Of a stretch of DNA of 64,000 nt, positions 46,591 through 54,678 are shown in pieces. Position 1 is the first letter of the stretch. Every line of letters begins with the position of its first letter. Position numbers and translations under genes: made by a program. The notes beneath the pieces are model-generated. The model was not told the origin of the DNA. It did not search any database and was given only the letters and a program-made list of their open reading frames with translations. The DNA comes from Litchfieldia alkalitelluris (GTDB lineage: Bacteria; Bacillota; Bacilli; Bacillales; Bacillaceae_L): contig NZ_KV917374.1 of NCBI RefSeq assembly GCF_002019645.1, positions 895,452 through 959,451 on the forward strand, in the 5' to 3' direction.

Positions 46591-46992
46591 TTATCGTTGT
46601 CCACATGATAGTATCAAGATACTATCTTGATCAACGCTTTTTACACCTTCTTCAAAAATTAGCCTTGTCTTAAAATGGTAAGAAATATTTGTGTCAGAAG
46701 GTGATATGTTATCTGGTAACCGAAAATAAAATTTTACTTGATTATCCTCATTACAGTCAATCGTTCTTGATGTATGAATGGTAACTGAATCAACAATGGT
46801 TTCTGAGCGTTTCGAACAATTGACTTTGATTAAGTCACATTCAATACGTTTAATTAGTTGTTCAATTGTCCCACCTTTGATTGAAAAGTATCCCACGATA
46901 CCTTCTCCAGGAAAGAACTTCTTCTTTTCAAGGATGAGATTTACTTTTGCACATCCAATCCCTAATAATGACATATATTTTCTTAAAATCAT
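46591..46992 (-). CDS. Short Spo0M-like protein (N-terminal arrestin-fold half)
   Basis: A 133-aa protein beginning MILRKYMSLLGIGCAKVNLILEK, like the N-terminus of Spo0M (sporulation control), and continuing through the first arrestin-like beta-sandwich (FFPGEGIVGYFSIKGGTIEQLIKRIECDL). Full Spo0M proteins have about 250 residues, so the C-terminal half is missing. The 130 bases downstream show no continuation in another frame before the repeats start. GGAGGGACATGA precedes the ATG. Either a natural single-domain paralogue or a truncated gene. Confidence 0.7.
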   Translation of the reverse strand: MILRKYMSLLGIGCAKVNLILEKKKFFPGEGIVGYFSIKGGTIEQLIKRIECDLIKVNCSKRSETIVDSVTIHTSRTIDCNEDNQVKFYFRLPDNISPSDTNISYHFKTRLIFEEGVKSVDQDSILILSCGQR

Positions 46993-47188
46993 TCATGTCC
47001 CTCCAATAGTAACCTACTATTAAAAGGATATGAAAGGAATCTTATTCTTGATTACGCTTTTACATTAGATATGACTAATTTAACAAACAGTATGGTTTTA
47101 ATCAGTCTTAGTTAGAATAACTAAAACTAAGTTATAGTGGCATCTCTTCTTCCCACTATATCGCATTTGCATATACTTAATCGAGAAA

Positions 47189-47217
47189 ATCGCTGCTAAT
47201 GAGCAACGATTTTTTTT
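47189..47217 (-). terminator. Terminator-like hairpin after the 44-aa gene
   Basis: AAAATCG..GCT pairs with AGC..CGATTTT across AATG, with A/T runs on both sides; usable on either strand. Confidence 0.6.
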
Positions 47218-47247
47218 GGATGGGCCTCAGTAATAAATTCAAAAATG

Positions 47248-47382
47248 TTACTTGCCGTGGATATGTTTGTCTTCAATACGCTTTTCAATTTTATCTAATT
47301 GATCTTTATCTCTTAAAAGATCTTCCTTATTTTCTAAAATAAGAGCTTTTAAAGACTTTTTTGTTTGCATTTTTTTTAACAT
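47248..47382 (-). CDS. 44-aa basic protein, FbpB-like, under a Mn2+ riboswitch
   Basis: The sequence starts MLKKMQTKKSLKALILENKE and ends IEKRIEDKHIHGK; highly charged, one amphipathic helix. The pattern (basic start, LxxLxxENKEDLLRDxxxLDKIEKRIEDKH) resembles the Fur-regulated basic protein FbpB family of Bacillus. AAGGAATTCAT precedes the ATG. Upstream on the same strand are a TTGACA/TATACT promoter, a yybP-ykoY riboswitch and its terminator, with no other gene in between. I infer Mn2+-induced expression. Too short for certainty, but the context is strong. Confidence 0.7.
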   Translation of the reverse strand: MLKKMQTKKSLKALILENKEDLLRDKDQLDKIEKRIEDKHIHGK

Positions 47383-47478
47383 ATGAATTCCTTCTTTCCT
47401 TTTTTATAATATTCAAACTATTTAGCGTGGGTGTGCAAAATGTATTATTCTAAAAATTAGTAAACTTTCATTTCCCTT

Positions 47479-47507
47479 AAAAAAAACCTCCTCCAGTCCG
47501 GAAAAGG
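47479..47507 (-). terminator. Second terminator downstream of the Mn2+ riboswitch
   Basis: On the minus strand CCTTTTCC, loop GGACT, GGAGGAGG (with G-U pairs), then eight T. It lies between the riboswitch terminator and the 44-aa gene. Confidence 0.65.
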
Positions 47508-47523
47508 TCATTCATTCCACAAT

Positions 47524-47555
47524 AAAGACCTTTACCAAATGAGGGTAAAGGTCTT
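47524..47555 (-). terminator. Riboswitch expression-platform terminator
   Basis: On the minus strand AAGACCTTTACC, a short loop, GGTAAAGGTCTTT. Its left arm, GCAAGACCTTTACC, is also the 3' end of the aptamer, as expected for mutually exclusive folding. Confidence 0.85.
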
Positions 47556-47645
47556 GCTAACAACGTTATAGTTGCCAACAAAGCCGAGGGTAAGACCCTG
47601 TAATGACGACTTTGCTGTAAAAGCTACTCCCCTTTAGGAGACTCA
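47544..47645 (-). ncRNA. yybP-ykoY (Mn2+) riboswitch
   Basis: On the minus strand the class consensus is present in order: AAAGGGGAGTAGCTTTTACA, GCAAAGTCGTCATTACAGGG, CCTCGGCTTTGTTGGCAAC, then GTTAGCAAGACCTTTACC. The AAGTCGTC / GGCTTTG helix and the GGGGAGTAGC loop contact are diagnostic of yybP-ykoY aptamers, which bind Mn2+ and turn genes on. Transcription runs left toward the 44-aa gene. Confidence 0.88.
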
Positions 47646-47669
47646 TAAAATTTTATGTTTGCAAGAAAA

Positions 47670-47698
47670 AGTATACAAATTTAAAAATATTTTGTCAA
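47670..47698 (-). promoter_or_regulatory. SigA promoter of the Mn2+ riboswitch transcript
   Basis: On the minus strand TTGACA (47698-47693), 17 bases, TATACT (47675-47670). Near-consensus, about 25 bases before the aptamer. Confidence 0.8.
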
Positions 47699-47739
47699 TA
47701 ATGTTACATATGACTAATTTGCCTATAAGTAATTATAGT

Positions 47740-47753
47740 TGAAAACGATTGCA
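47740..47753. promoter_or_regulatory. cre-like site upstream of the riboswitch promoter
   Basis: TGAAAACGATTGCA fits the CcpA site pattern. It lies about 42 bases upstream of the -35, a position compatible with activation, or it may be unused. Confidence 0.45.
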
Positions 47754-47806
47754 GTTATATTTCTTAAATGTTAAAAATTTGTGACAATTTTGAAATGTCG
47801 ATTGGT

Positions 47807-48325
47807 TCACCTTTCTGCCGACCAAGCAAGCGATTTTCTTTCTAAGTTCTTAACAAAGCGGTCTTTACCATCCATATATGCCTCAATGTTGTCAGGATAT
47901 AATGATGACAGCTGCTCTTTCAGGAGCCCATAGGCAAGAGCTTCTTCTGGGTTTGCTCGCAAATAGTCCCGAACGGCCAAGTGACGATTGATTTCATAGG
48001 TATTGTGTTGGTCGAACATATGAACATGGTGTGTGCGAGTATTATTTCCCTTGCGAAAATATCGTCTTCCCGGCATTCCAAACTCACCCATAGGTTCATA
48101 TCCTAGGCTTTTCATTTGTTCATTGAAACTATCCACTACTTCTATATTCTGTACAACAGGAAGAATATCGATAATGGGTTTTGCTTTAAGGCCCGGGACT
48201 GAGGTGCTTCCAAAGTGATGAATTTCTAATACTTCATCCTTTAGGATCTTCTTGATTTTTTCAGCTTCATCTTGAAATAATTTCGGCCAATGCTCTTGGT
48301 AATCAGTCACAACAACTTTCCTCAA
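47807..48325 (-). CDS. GrpB family protein (UPF0157 nucleotidyltransferase-like)
   Basis: About 172 residues of the GrpB family: IHHFGSTSVPGLKAKPIIDILPVV is the GST-x-VPG-x-x-(A/G)KP-x-ID signature of a nucleotidyltransferase-like fold also seen beside dephospho-CoA kinases. HHVHMFDQHN is typical too. I chose the TTG at 48325 because AGGAGGTG precedes it; the ATG at 48349 overlaps the previous stop and has no site. Last gene of a likely LCP-GrpB pair. Biochemical role unknown. Confidence 0.85.
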   Translation of the reverse strand: MRKVVVTDYQEHWPKLFQDEAEKIKKILKDEVLEIHHFGSTSVPGLKAKPIIDILPVVQNIEVVDSFNEQMKSLGYEPMGEFGMPGRRYFRKGNNTRTHHVHMFDQHNTYEINRHLAVRDYLRANPEEALAYGLLKEQLSSLYPDNIEAYMDGKDRFVKNLERKSLAWSAER

Positions 48326-48348
48326 AAAAGAAGCACCTCCTAAAAACA

Positions 48349-49311
48349 TTAATTTGTTGTTTCTAAGCCACCAAGGTTAAGGAATTCATCAATTGCTTGC
48401 TTATTCATCTCTTTATTAATTTCTAATACAGCACCTGCATGAGGATAGCTTGCATCTACATAAGAGTCATCTACAGGTATGCGCAAAGTGTCGATATGAT
48501 CAGGCGGATGGAGAATAAAATCCTTTAATAACCCCATAATTTCAAGGGTTTGAAGATTAGTTTCGATATATGGTGTAACAGTTCCCACTAATTTAGGGAG
48601 CTTTGTGACGCCATTCACACTAATGACTTCATCCTTGAGCGCATTCACTACTACTTGTTGACGTCTAACACGTCCAAAATCTGCTTCTGCATCTGCACGA
48701 AAACGGGCATAGCCGAGTAATTCTTTACCGTTTAAATTCTGAAGACCTGGTTGTAAGGATACACCGATTTGTTCTGACATTGCCTTTTCAACATCAATCT
48801 CAATACCAACTGGAGCAAGTGCGTCTACGGCTTTCTCAAATCCTTTAAAATCTATAATGGCATAATAATGAAGGTCAATATCAAAATTTGTCTTGATTGT
48901 TTTTCGTAAAAGCTCAGGACCGCCTAAAAAGAATGCAGTGTTTATTTTATAGCTTTGGTGCTCTGGAATTTCCACATAGATATCTCTCATAAGTGATACC
49001 AATTTTGCTGATTCTGTTTTAGGGTCATATTGAGCGATCATAATTGTATCTGTACGTGATTGTTCTTCGTCTCTTGCATCAATTCCTAATAATAAGATGT
49101 TCACTTTTCCTATATTGTTTTCAATCGTTGCTCCCTGAAACTCTTCTTCTTGATTTTTTTCTTTAGTGGGGGCTTCTTGATCCACATTAGCTAATTGTAA
49201 GCCTTGATAATATTGATAAAAACCATATGAGAAAACTGCTATGATTAAAATAAAGAAAATTAGCAGTATCTTAAACACTCGTTTTTTTCTTTGACGCTTT
49301 TGTCGATCCAT
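48349..49311 (-). CDS. LytR-CpsA-Psr (LCP) family cell-wall polymer ligase
   Basis: A protein of about 320 residues with a short basic cytoplasmic start (RQKRQRKKRVF), one membrane helix, then the extracellular LCP domain: NILLLGIDARDEEQSRTDTIMI, the arginine-bearing MRDIYVEIP and KINTAFFLGG, and YARFRADAEADFGRVRRQQ. LCP enzymes attach teichoic acids or capsule to peptidoglycan. ATG at 49311 follows GGAGG. It overlaps the longer GrpB frame but not the chosen start. Confidence 0.9.
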   Translation of the reverse strand: MDRQKRQRKKRVFKILLIFFILIIAVFSYGFYQYYQGLQLANVDQEAPTKEKNQEEEFQGATIENNIGKVNILLLGIDARDEEQSRTDTIMIAQYDPKTESAKLVSLMRDIYVEIPEHQSYKINTAFFLGGPELLRKTIKTNFDIDLHYYAIIDFKGFEKAVDALAPVGIEIDVEKAMSEQIGVSLQPGLQNLNGKELLGYARFRADAEADFGRVRRQQVVVNALKDEVISVNGVTKLPKLVGTVTPYIETNLQTLEIMGLLKDFILHPPDHIDTLRIPVDDSYVDASYPHAGAVLEINKEMNKQAIDEFLNLGGLETTN

Positions 49312-49413
49312 AAAAACCTCCAAAATGAGTTAACAATATTTCCCTCAAAACTACTATTATTTTATCATTCTTTCGATTTTTTTGTTATTTTATATTTATT
49401 AATATTGAGTAAA

Positions 49414-49449
49414 GGTACTAGTGACACCTGGCCTAGTTCCACTAGTACC
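49414..49449. repeat. 10-bp perfect inverted repeat between LCP and lipoprotein genes
   Basis: GGTACTAGTG (49414-49423) and CACTAGTACC (49440-49449) with a 16-base loop. No T-run; may be an operator or a weak terminator of the lipoprotein gene. Confidence 0.45.
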
Positions 49450-49476
49450 CTCTAGTGCATGTGAATAAGCCAAAAC

Positions 49477-49896
49477 TTACTTATTGTTCTTCTCTTTCTT
49501 GTCTTTAATTAACTTGGTCTGCTCTATAATATGTTTTTTTACCTTTTCCCTTTTTGTACCAATGAGTGTAACTGTATGTGGACTTGTGTATTGTTTTGTA
49601 TAAATAGTTATAGGTCCTTCTTCATGGCGGGCAGATATTGTCTGTTCGACTGACCCTTTTGTGGAAAATAGGGTGGTTCGTAAGTATTTGTTGTCTTGGT
49701 CATAAACATCCATGACTGCCTTGATACTTAAATTGTTGGTCTGTTTATTATAATTTGTTATAGCATTTACTTTTAGAAGTTCCTTGTGTTCATTTTTAGC
49801 GATATACACTAGAACCTGTTCTCCTTCGGCTTGACAAGCACTTAATAAAAGGATAAATAAAAGGAGTACTAGAGAATGAATAAAACGTTTTTTCAT
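49477..49896 (-). CDS. Hypothetical lipoprotein, 139 aa
   Basis: Lipoprotein signal with LLLSAC (lipid-modified C21), followed by a small basic beta-rich domain and a Lys-rich end (LIKDKKEKNNK). No family recognised. AAAAGGAGCC precedes the ATG. Stands between the LCP gene and the divergent ROK gene. Confidence 0.7.
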   Translation of the reverse strand: MKKRFIHSLVLLLFILLLSACQAEGEQVLVYIAKNEHKELLKVNAITNYNKQTNNLSIKAVMDVYDQDNKYLRTTLFSTKGSVEQTISARHEEGPITIYTKQYTSPHTVTLIGTKREKVKKHIIEQTKLIKDKKEKNNK

Positions 49897-50131
49897 TAAA
49901 ATGGCTCCTTTTTAAAAATTTTTCGAAGTAAGTAAAATTAAACAAGGTGTTCAGACGCCTAGACCCTTGAGAGCTTCACAGACCCTTTCAAATTAGAAGG
50001 GCACCATTATAGCTTTTTTAGGTCTTGCCAAGGCGTAAATGAATTTCTAATATAAATGCTTTCTTATTCTTTACGGTTTTAAAGTAAACTATAAGTTTAA
50101 ATAAAACTGCTTTAAAAAGGTGATGTAGAAC

Positions 50132-51034
50132 ATGAGACAAAATACAATTGGTATAGATCTAGGTGGAACCAATATCCGGGTGGCGCTCGTTGAAGATCAT
50201 GGGATGATTTTAAAAGAGCTCAATGAAAAAACGGAAGTGGAAAAGGGACCGGAGTTCGTGATAAACAAAATGGTTCGTATGATTAATGAAATAAACCAAG
50301 GAGAAAATGTGAAGTCGGTTGGAATTGGGGCTCCAGGTCCTCTTGATCTTAAGAAGGGACTCATTTTAGACCCACCACATCTGCCTGGTTGGACTGAAAT
50401 TCCTTTGGTAAGAATCTTAGAGAAGGAAACAGGTCTAAACGTGTTTCTTGATAATGATGCAAATGCTGCAGCGTTGGCGGAGAGCTTGCTAGGTGCTGGG
50501 AGGGACTATGAAAGTGTCTATTATATAACGATTTCTACAGGAGTTGGAGCTGGGTTTGTTATTAATGGAAAGATTTTTCAAGGCGCCCAAGGTTATGCCG
50601 GTGAAATAGGAAATATGATTGTAAACAATGCAGGTCAAAGTTATTTGGGATTAAATAGAGGAGCTTTAGAAGGGATTACTAGCGGTAGTTCCATTACTAG
50701 GGAAGGTATGGTTCGTTTAGGGGTAAAGGGAGGAACCGAGGAGGTATTTTTATTAGCCAAGAATGGAGATATAGTTGCAAATGAGATTATTGATGAAGTC
50801 ATCAAGCATATGGCGATTGCGATTGCAAATATCATACATACCATTAACCCAGCTGTATTTATCTTGGGTGGTGGAGTCATGAAGTCAGAGCAACAAATCC
50901 TTGAGCCATTACGTGAAAAAGTCAAAGAATTTGTTTATCCAGGACTTAAAGAAATCATCCGAATTCACCCTGCACAGCTTGGAACAAGGGCTGGGATTGT
51001 AGGTGCATCTTTGATTCCTAGGCAATATGAATAG
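50132..51034 (+). CDS. ROK family sugar kinase (glucokinase-like), zinc motif lost
   Basis: A 300-aa protein with the ROK phosphate-1 motif (IGIDLGGTNIRVAL), FLDNDANAAALAE (catalytic Asp) and ISTGVGAGFVINGKI. The usual zinc-binding C-x-C-G-x-x-G-C-x-E box is replaced by NNAGQSYLGLNRGALEG, with no cysteine. The EIGNM region keeps E but the usual GH has become GN, so substrate contacts differ. AAAAGGTG precedes the ATG. Probably phosphorylates glucose or a related sugar, but the altered site leaves the substrate open. Confidence 0.8.
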   Translation: MRQNTIGIDLGGTNIRVALVEDHGMILKELNEKTEVEKGPEFVINKMVRMINEINQGENVKSVGIGAPGPLDLKKGLILDPPHLPGWTEIPLVRILEKETGLNVFLDNDANAAALAESLLGAGRDYESVYYITISTGVGAGFVINGKIFQGAQGYAGEIGNMIVNNAGQSYLGLNRGALEGITSGSSITREGMVRLGVKGGTEEVFLLAKNGDIVANEIIDEVIKHMAIAIANIIHTINPAVFILGGGVMKSEQQILEPLREKVKEFVYPGLKEIIRIHPAQLGTRAGIVGASLIPRQYE

Positions 51035-51088
51035 AAAGTCCTATGTTTTCTAATAATAACTTTATAATTCCTTGAAAAATGGGGCTAT

Positions 51089-51916
51089 ATGATGAGGAAA
51101 AATAAGTTTCCATTCTTTGTGCTATTTATCATTCACACAAGTATTATTTTATTTACTCTTTATAAAAAGAAGGATGAGCAGCGTGAGTTATCTATTTTGT
51201 TATTTATTAACGTAGGATTAGCGTATATTTTTGAATACATTGTATTCAACGTCTTACGAGCATATCGTTATAAACCTAGAGTTATGAAAAACAAATATAT
51301 TGATAATACGTTCGGTGCTCTCTTATCACAAGCAATTATCATACCATTTACAGCTGTATTTTTAACTGCTTTTAAGTTTGGAAAAAAAGGGAAGATCTTT
51401 TTTTCACTCTACTTTCTCATCGTAGAATGTATTTTTGTGAAGCTAGGGGTATTTACTAGACACTGGTGGAAGACCTATTTAACACCTATTTTAGTATTCC
51501 TTTATTTCCTCATATCTGATTATTCATATAAAAAGATAAAGGAAAGAAATCGATTTATTCTTTCGGTATCGCTCTTCTTTTGTATAAATGTAATGGTTGT
51601 TAATGGACTCTACTTCCTTGCTGCATTTGGGAGGTTTAAGATTGAATTGGGAAAGTGGTCATCCTGGAGGGAGCACTTTATTATTGCTCCTTTATATGGG
51701 ATTATCTTAAGTTTATTTGCGACGTGGCAAATCCAAAAAAGGGGCTTCTTACCCCAAATAAATATCCTTCTTTTTGCTAATTTAATGGATTGGGTATTAC
51801 GGGAGCTTGACGTTGTGAAGCTAAGTTTAAAGGGAAAATATGACCTAATCATACACCATCTTGCAGTGAGCATTTTAATTTCGCGTTTAAAAGCTTTAAT
51901 TTATAAACAAATTTGA
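51089..51916 (+). CDS. Multi-pass membrane protein of unknown function, 275 aa
   Basis: About seven hydrophobic segments separated by short basic loops. Trp/His-rich patches occur (TRHWWKTYLTP; GKWSSWREHFIIAP), which suggest a role at the membrane interface. I recognise no named family. The ribosome site is weak (GGGG before tandem ATG ATG). It lies 54 bases after the ROK gene and may share its transcript; a clear terminator follows. Confidence 0.65.
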   Translation: MMRKNKFPFFVLFIIHTSIILFTLYKKKDEQRELSILLFINVGLAYIFEYIVFNVLRAYRYKPRVMKNKYIDNTFGALLSQAIIIPFTAVFLTAFKFGKKGKIFFSLYFLIVECIFVKLGVFTRHWWKTYLTPILVFLYFLISDYSYKKIKERNRFILSVSLFFCINVMVVNGLYFLAAFGRFKIELGKWSSWREHFIIAPLYGIILSLFATWQIQKRGFLPQINILLFANLMDWVLRELDVVKLSLKGKYDLIIHHLAVSILISRLKALIYKQI

Positions 51917-51957
51917 AAAAACTTCACTCCAGTCATAGTTTTAGGAGTGAAGTTTTT
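51917..51957 (+). terminator. Terminator
   Basis: AAAAACTTCACTCC (51917-51930) pairs with GGAGTGAAGTTTTT (51944-51957). Confidence 0.92.
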
Positions 51958-52043
51958 AGACGTTTATGAAGAAATTTTAACGTAGACAACGCTCGTCATA
52001 TGCATTTTGCCGATAGGCGAGGTAAAAGCTTCGTTATTCTATA

Positions 52044-52283
52044 TGTTGATTTTTCGCGTAGGTATAGGAACTAATAGGCGGAAAAATTCCGGCTATTCTA
52101 TCTAGTAACGGTTTAGGAAGCAATATAAGCGGAGAAATTCCGGTTAACTCCTTTAAAATATGACTAAATCTACAAATATAGTTCATATAAGCGGAAAAAC
52201 TCCCGTTATATTTAGGGAAATGTTGATATTTCCCAATTTAAGCGGAATTTTTCTGTTTAAGTTCAACCACAATGAGGTGATCT
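52044..52283 (+). repeat. Repeat family E, copy E2 (uninterrupted)
   Basis: Same order of motifs as E1: TGTTGATTTTTCGC, GTAGGTATAGGAACTAA, GCGGAAAAATTCCGGC, AAGCGGAGAAATTCCGG, GACTAAATCTA, AAGCGGAAAAACTCCCG, GGGAAATGTTGATATTTCCC and TTCAACCACAATGA. A short family D remnant precedes it (51985-52035). Confidence 0.85.
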
Positions 52284-52418
52284 ACCTACCTTTGGTTTGT
52301 ACTTCCTACCACTCCACTTATGTTTTCGTGTAAGAAGTGTGGTGGAGAATTGTATCCTTTAATATTAAGGAGTAAATGGCTTAGAGTACAATTAGCGGAT
52401 TTTCAATAAACAAAAGTG

Positions 52419-52440
52419 TACCGGGATTTGCCCGTTTTTT
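52419..52440 (+). terminator. Terminator following repeat E2
   Basis: ACCGGGATTTGCCCGTT with eight T. It resembles the hairpin after E1 (19881-19902), each preceded by AAAGTG. Confidence 0.7.
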
Positions 52441-53445
52441 TTAACGTCTTGGTAAACTCATTCGATCTGTTGCAGAAGGTGGTTGCTCTAGCCATCCTCG
52501 ATCGATCATAATGTTTGCGCCATCTTCGCCATACTTGGTTACTTCGGCAGTAAGACGTGTATAACTGAGACCGATATCTCTTCTAGGACTTGACCCAAGA
52601 CTTGTTCCATAATGACTAGTACTGGCAGCTGTCAATGCAGTAATATGGAACATCATTAGTTTGTCTGAAAAGGGAGATTGTGTTGATTCAGTAGGTGCAG
52701 TATCCCAAGTCATTGGAGTCGGTAGGTCAGATTCTTTTAAAATAGAGCTGAAAACTTCAATATGTTTCGCAGCAATTTTCACTCCTCTTTCAACATAGGC
52801 TCTTACCTCAGCTTCTTTAGCACATTGACTAAACCCCATTAATAAAGATCGCCCTAACTGGTTTCTTTCAATATTAAAGTAAAGGTTCATGATTTCGATG
52901 GATGTGAGGGGACGATTTTTCCCAAACCAACCTGTAAGAAAGCTTTGTTTAGTTACAAAATCAACTCTGTTTGGGAGATTGATTTGTGGTGGTCGTAAAA
53001 ACAGGCCCTTTGAAAGTAGAACATCACTTGATTTATTAAATAAGTTAGCTGAATTGGTCACACATTCAGTAAAAAATTCCCGTATATCCTTTCTTGCACA
53101 AGTTGCGAGAGATAAGGAATAACCATTTCCGCCAATTTTCGCCATATTTTGGATATAAAATAGATAAAAGGTATCTGTATATAACCGGGGGGCATTAAGA
53201 TTAACATCGAGCTTCGTAAAACCAGTAGGCTTTGGAAAATTTTCTTGCTTGAAGAAAGCCTTAATTTTGTCTACTTGATTTCTTGATATCGTAATTGCCT
53301 CTTCGAGAACTGTTCTAACTTCAGGATCTTCAGCATTTTCTTTAAAATGAAGAAGTGTACACAAGCCAAGAGTATTATTCAAATAAGCATTCCATAAATG
53401 CGCCATTTCCGAAGTAGAAAACATCGGTTTATTTCCGTTGGTCAA
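52441..53445 (-). CDS. DUF3231 family protein
   Basis: A 334-aa protein of two tandem ferritin-like helical halves, each starting like LTSIEIMNLYFN / STSEMAHLWNAYLN and ending with RKDI- or RRDI-type helices. DUF3231 proteins occur widely in spore-forming Bacilli and resemble spore coat CotF-type helical bundles; function unproven. TTG start 8 bases after AGGAG. A terminator-like hairpin lies just past the stop. Confidence 0.85.
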   Translation of the reverse strand: MTNGNKPMFSTSEMAHLWNAYLNNTLGLCTLLHFKENAEDPEVRTVLEEAITISRNQVDKIKAFFKQENFPKPTGFTKLDVNLNAPRLYTDTFYLFYIQNMAKIGGNGYSLSLATCARKDIREFFTECVTNSANLFNKSSDVLLSKGLFLRPPQINLPNRVDFVTKQSFLTGWFGKNRPLTSIEIMNLYFNIERNQLGRSLLMGFSQCAKEAEVRAYVERGVKIAAKHIEVFSSILKESDLPTPMTWDTAPTESTQSPFSDKLMMFHITALTAASTSHYGTSLGSSPRRDIGLSYTRLTAEVTKYGEDGANIMIDRGWLEQPPSATDRMSLPRR

Positions 53446-53511
53446 ACTATCACTCCTAATAAATCATTTTGATTATAGTGTATCCAATTGTTGTAAGATT
53501 TTATTAAACAC

Positions 53512-53534
53512 AAAAACCCCGAAAACATTCGGGG
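53512..53534 (-). terminator. Terminator of the kinase gene
   Basis: On the minus strand CCCCGAA, loop TGTT, TTCGGGG, then five T. Confidence 0.88.
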
Positions 53535-53562
53535 CCTTCAAATTAAGTTTAATAAAGTCTCA

Positions 53563-54678
53563 TCATTTAGGAATCGAAACAAAAACGGTTGTTCCTTTAC
53601 CTACATGTGAAGAAATTGTTGCATCTCCACCGACGCCTCTAGCACGCTCTTCTATGCTAAATAAACCAACGCCTTTACTATCACTTGTTCTAATGAAACC
53701 TGTACCTTTGTCTATCACCGTTATTTCTACAGACTGAGAATCTTCTTTTTCAACTAAACTGACACGTGCCTCAGATACATCTGCGTATTTTCCGATATTT
53801 GTAAGAGCTTCTTGGATAATACGGTAAATTGTGGTTTCTTTTTGAATATCGAGACGTTTTCTGACATTTGTATCAAACGTGACATGGATGCCATAGTGTT
53901 GGGAGTAATTATCAATATATTTGCGTATGGCAGGAACGACTCCAAGATCATCCAATACGGAAGGGCGCATCTCCCATGCAAGACCACGAACTTCTTCAAT
54001 CACATGAACTACCTCTTGACGTAGATGCTGAAGAGGCTCAGACTCATGTTGCTCACTAATCATTCGATCCATTTGTATTAATAGAGAATATAGGCTTTGC
54101 CCAATTCCATCGTGAAGTTCACGCGAAAAACGTTTGCGTTCTTCTTCTTGAATGACAATCACCTTATTCATCATTTCCTTTAATTCTTCTTCCACACTTT
54201 TAAGCTTCGTTACTTCATTACGAACAGCGAGGTATTGGTATGGCCTGCCATGTTCATCTAAAAAAGGGACGATCGTGGTGTTAACCCAATAGTAAGAGCC
54301 ATCCTTCGCGCGGTTCTTAATTTCACCGCGCCAGACCTCGCCTCTTGAGATGGTGTTCCATAATTCCTTCATAAACTCTTTAGGGTGATGGCCGGAGTTG
54401 ATGATTCGATGATCACGACCAATTAGCTCTTCATAGGGATATTTAGAAATTTCACAGAACTTATTATTCACGTATTGAATTTTTCCTTTTTTATCTGTAA
54501 CCGCAACAATGGAAGATTCATCTAGGGCGAATTTTAAATCTGTAAGCTGCTCAAGGGAGTGTTTCAACTCTGTTTTAAATTCAGTTTCTTCAATATGTTG
54601 GTCCAAGTTTGAAAGTAATGCCGTAATGTTAGGTCCGACATTATTGGATAGCTGCTCTAAACGATCCTTTTTATTCAA
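53563..54678 (-). CDS. PAS-domain NarL-type sensor histidine kinase (NreB-like)
   Basis: A 371-aa cytoplasmic kinase: a helical start, one PAS domain (about 48-155; [23 protein letters not shown] motif [22 protein letters not shown]), a HisKA_3 dimerisation domain with H189 in [14 protein letters not shown], and HATPase ([22 protein letters not shown]). Architecture and partner resemble NreB, but the protein has a single cysteine (C75), so the four-Cys oxygen-labile Fe-S cluster of NreB cannot form. It overlaps the response regulator by 8 bases. Confidence 0.88.
   Translation of the reverse strand: MNKKDRLEQLSNNVGPNITALLSNLDQHIEETEFKTELKHSLEQLTDLKFALDESSIVAVTDKKGKIQYVNNKFCEISKYPYEELIGRDHRIINSGHHPKEFMKELWNTISRGEVWRGEIKNRAKDGSYYWVNTTIVPFLDEHGRPYQYLAVRNEVTKLKSVEEELKEMMNKVIVIQEEERKRFSRELHDGIGQSLYSLLIQMDRMISEQHESEPLQHLRQEVVHVIEEVRGLAWEMRPSVLDDLGVVPAIRKYIDNYSQHYGIHVTFDTNVRKRLDIQKETTIYRIIQEALTNIGKYADVSEARVSLVEKEDSQSVEITVIDKGTGFIRTSDSKGVGLFSIEERARGVGGDATISSHVGKGTTVFVSIPK

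Noticed and set aside
49930-50035. Possible structured leader RNA upstream of the ROK kinase gene, with repeated AGACCCTT and GGTG/CACC ends
   Set aside because: Matches no riboswitch class I know, pairing is patchy and no terminator or sequestered ribosome site is visible.
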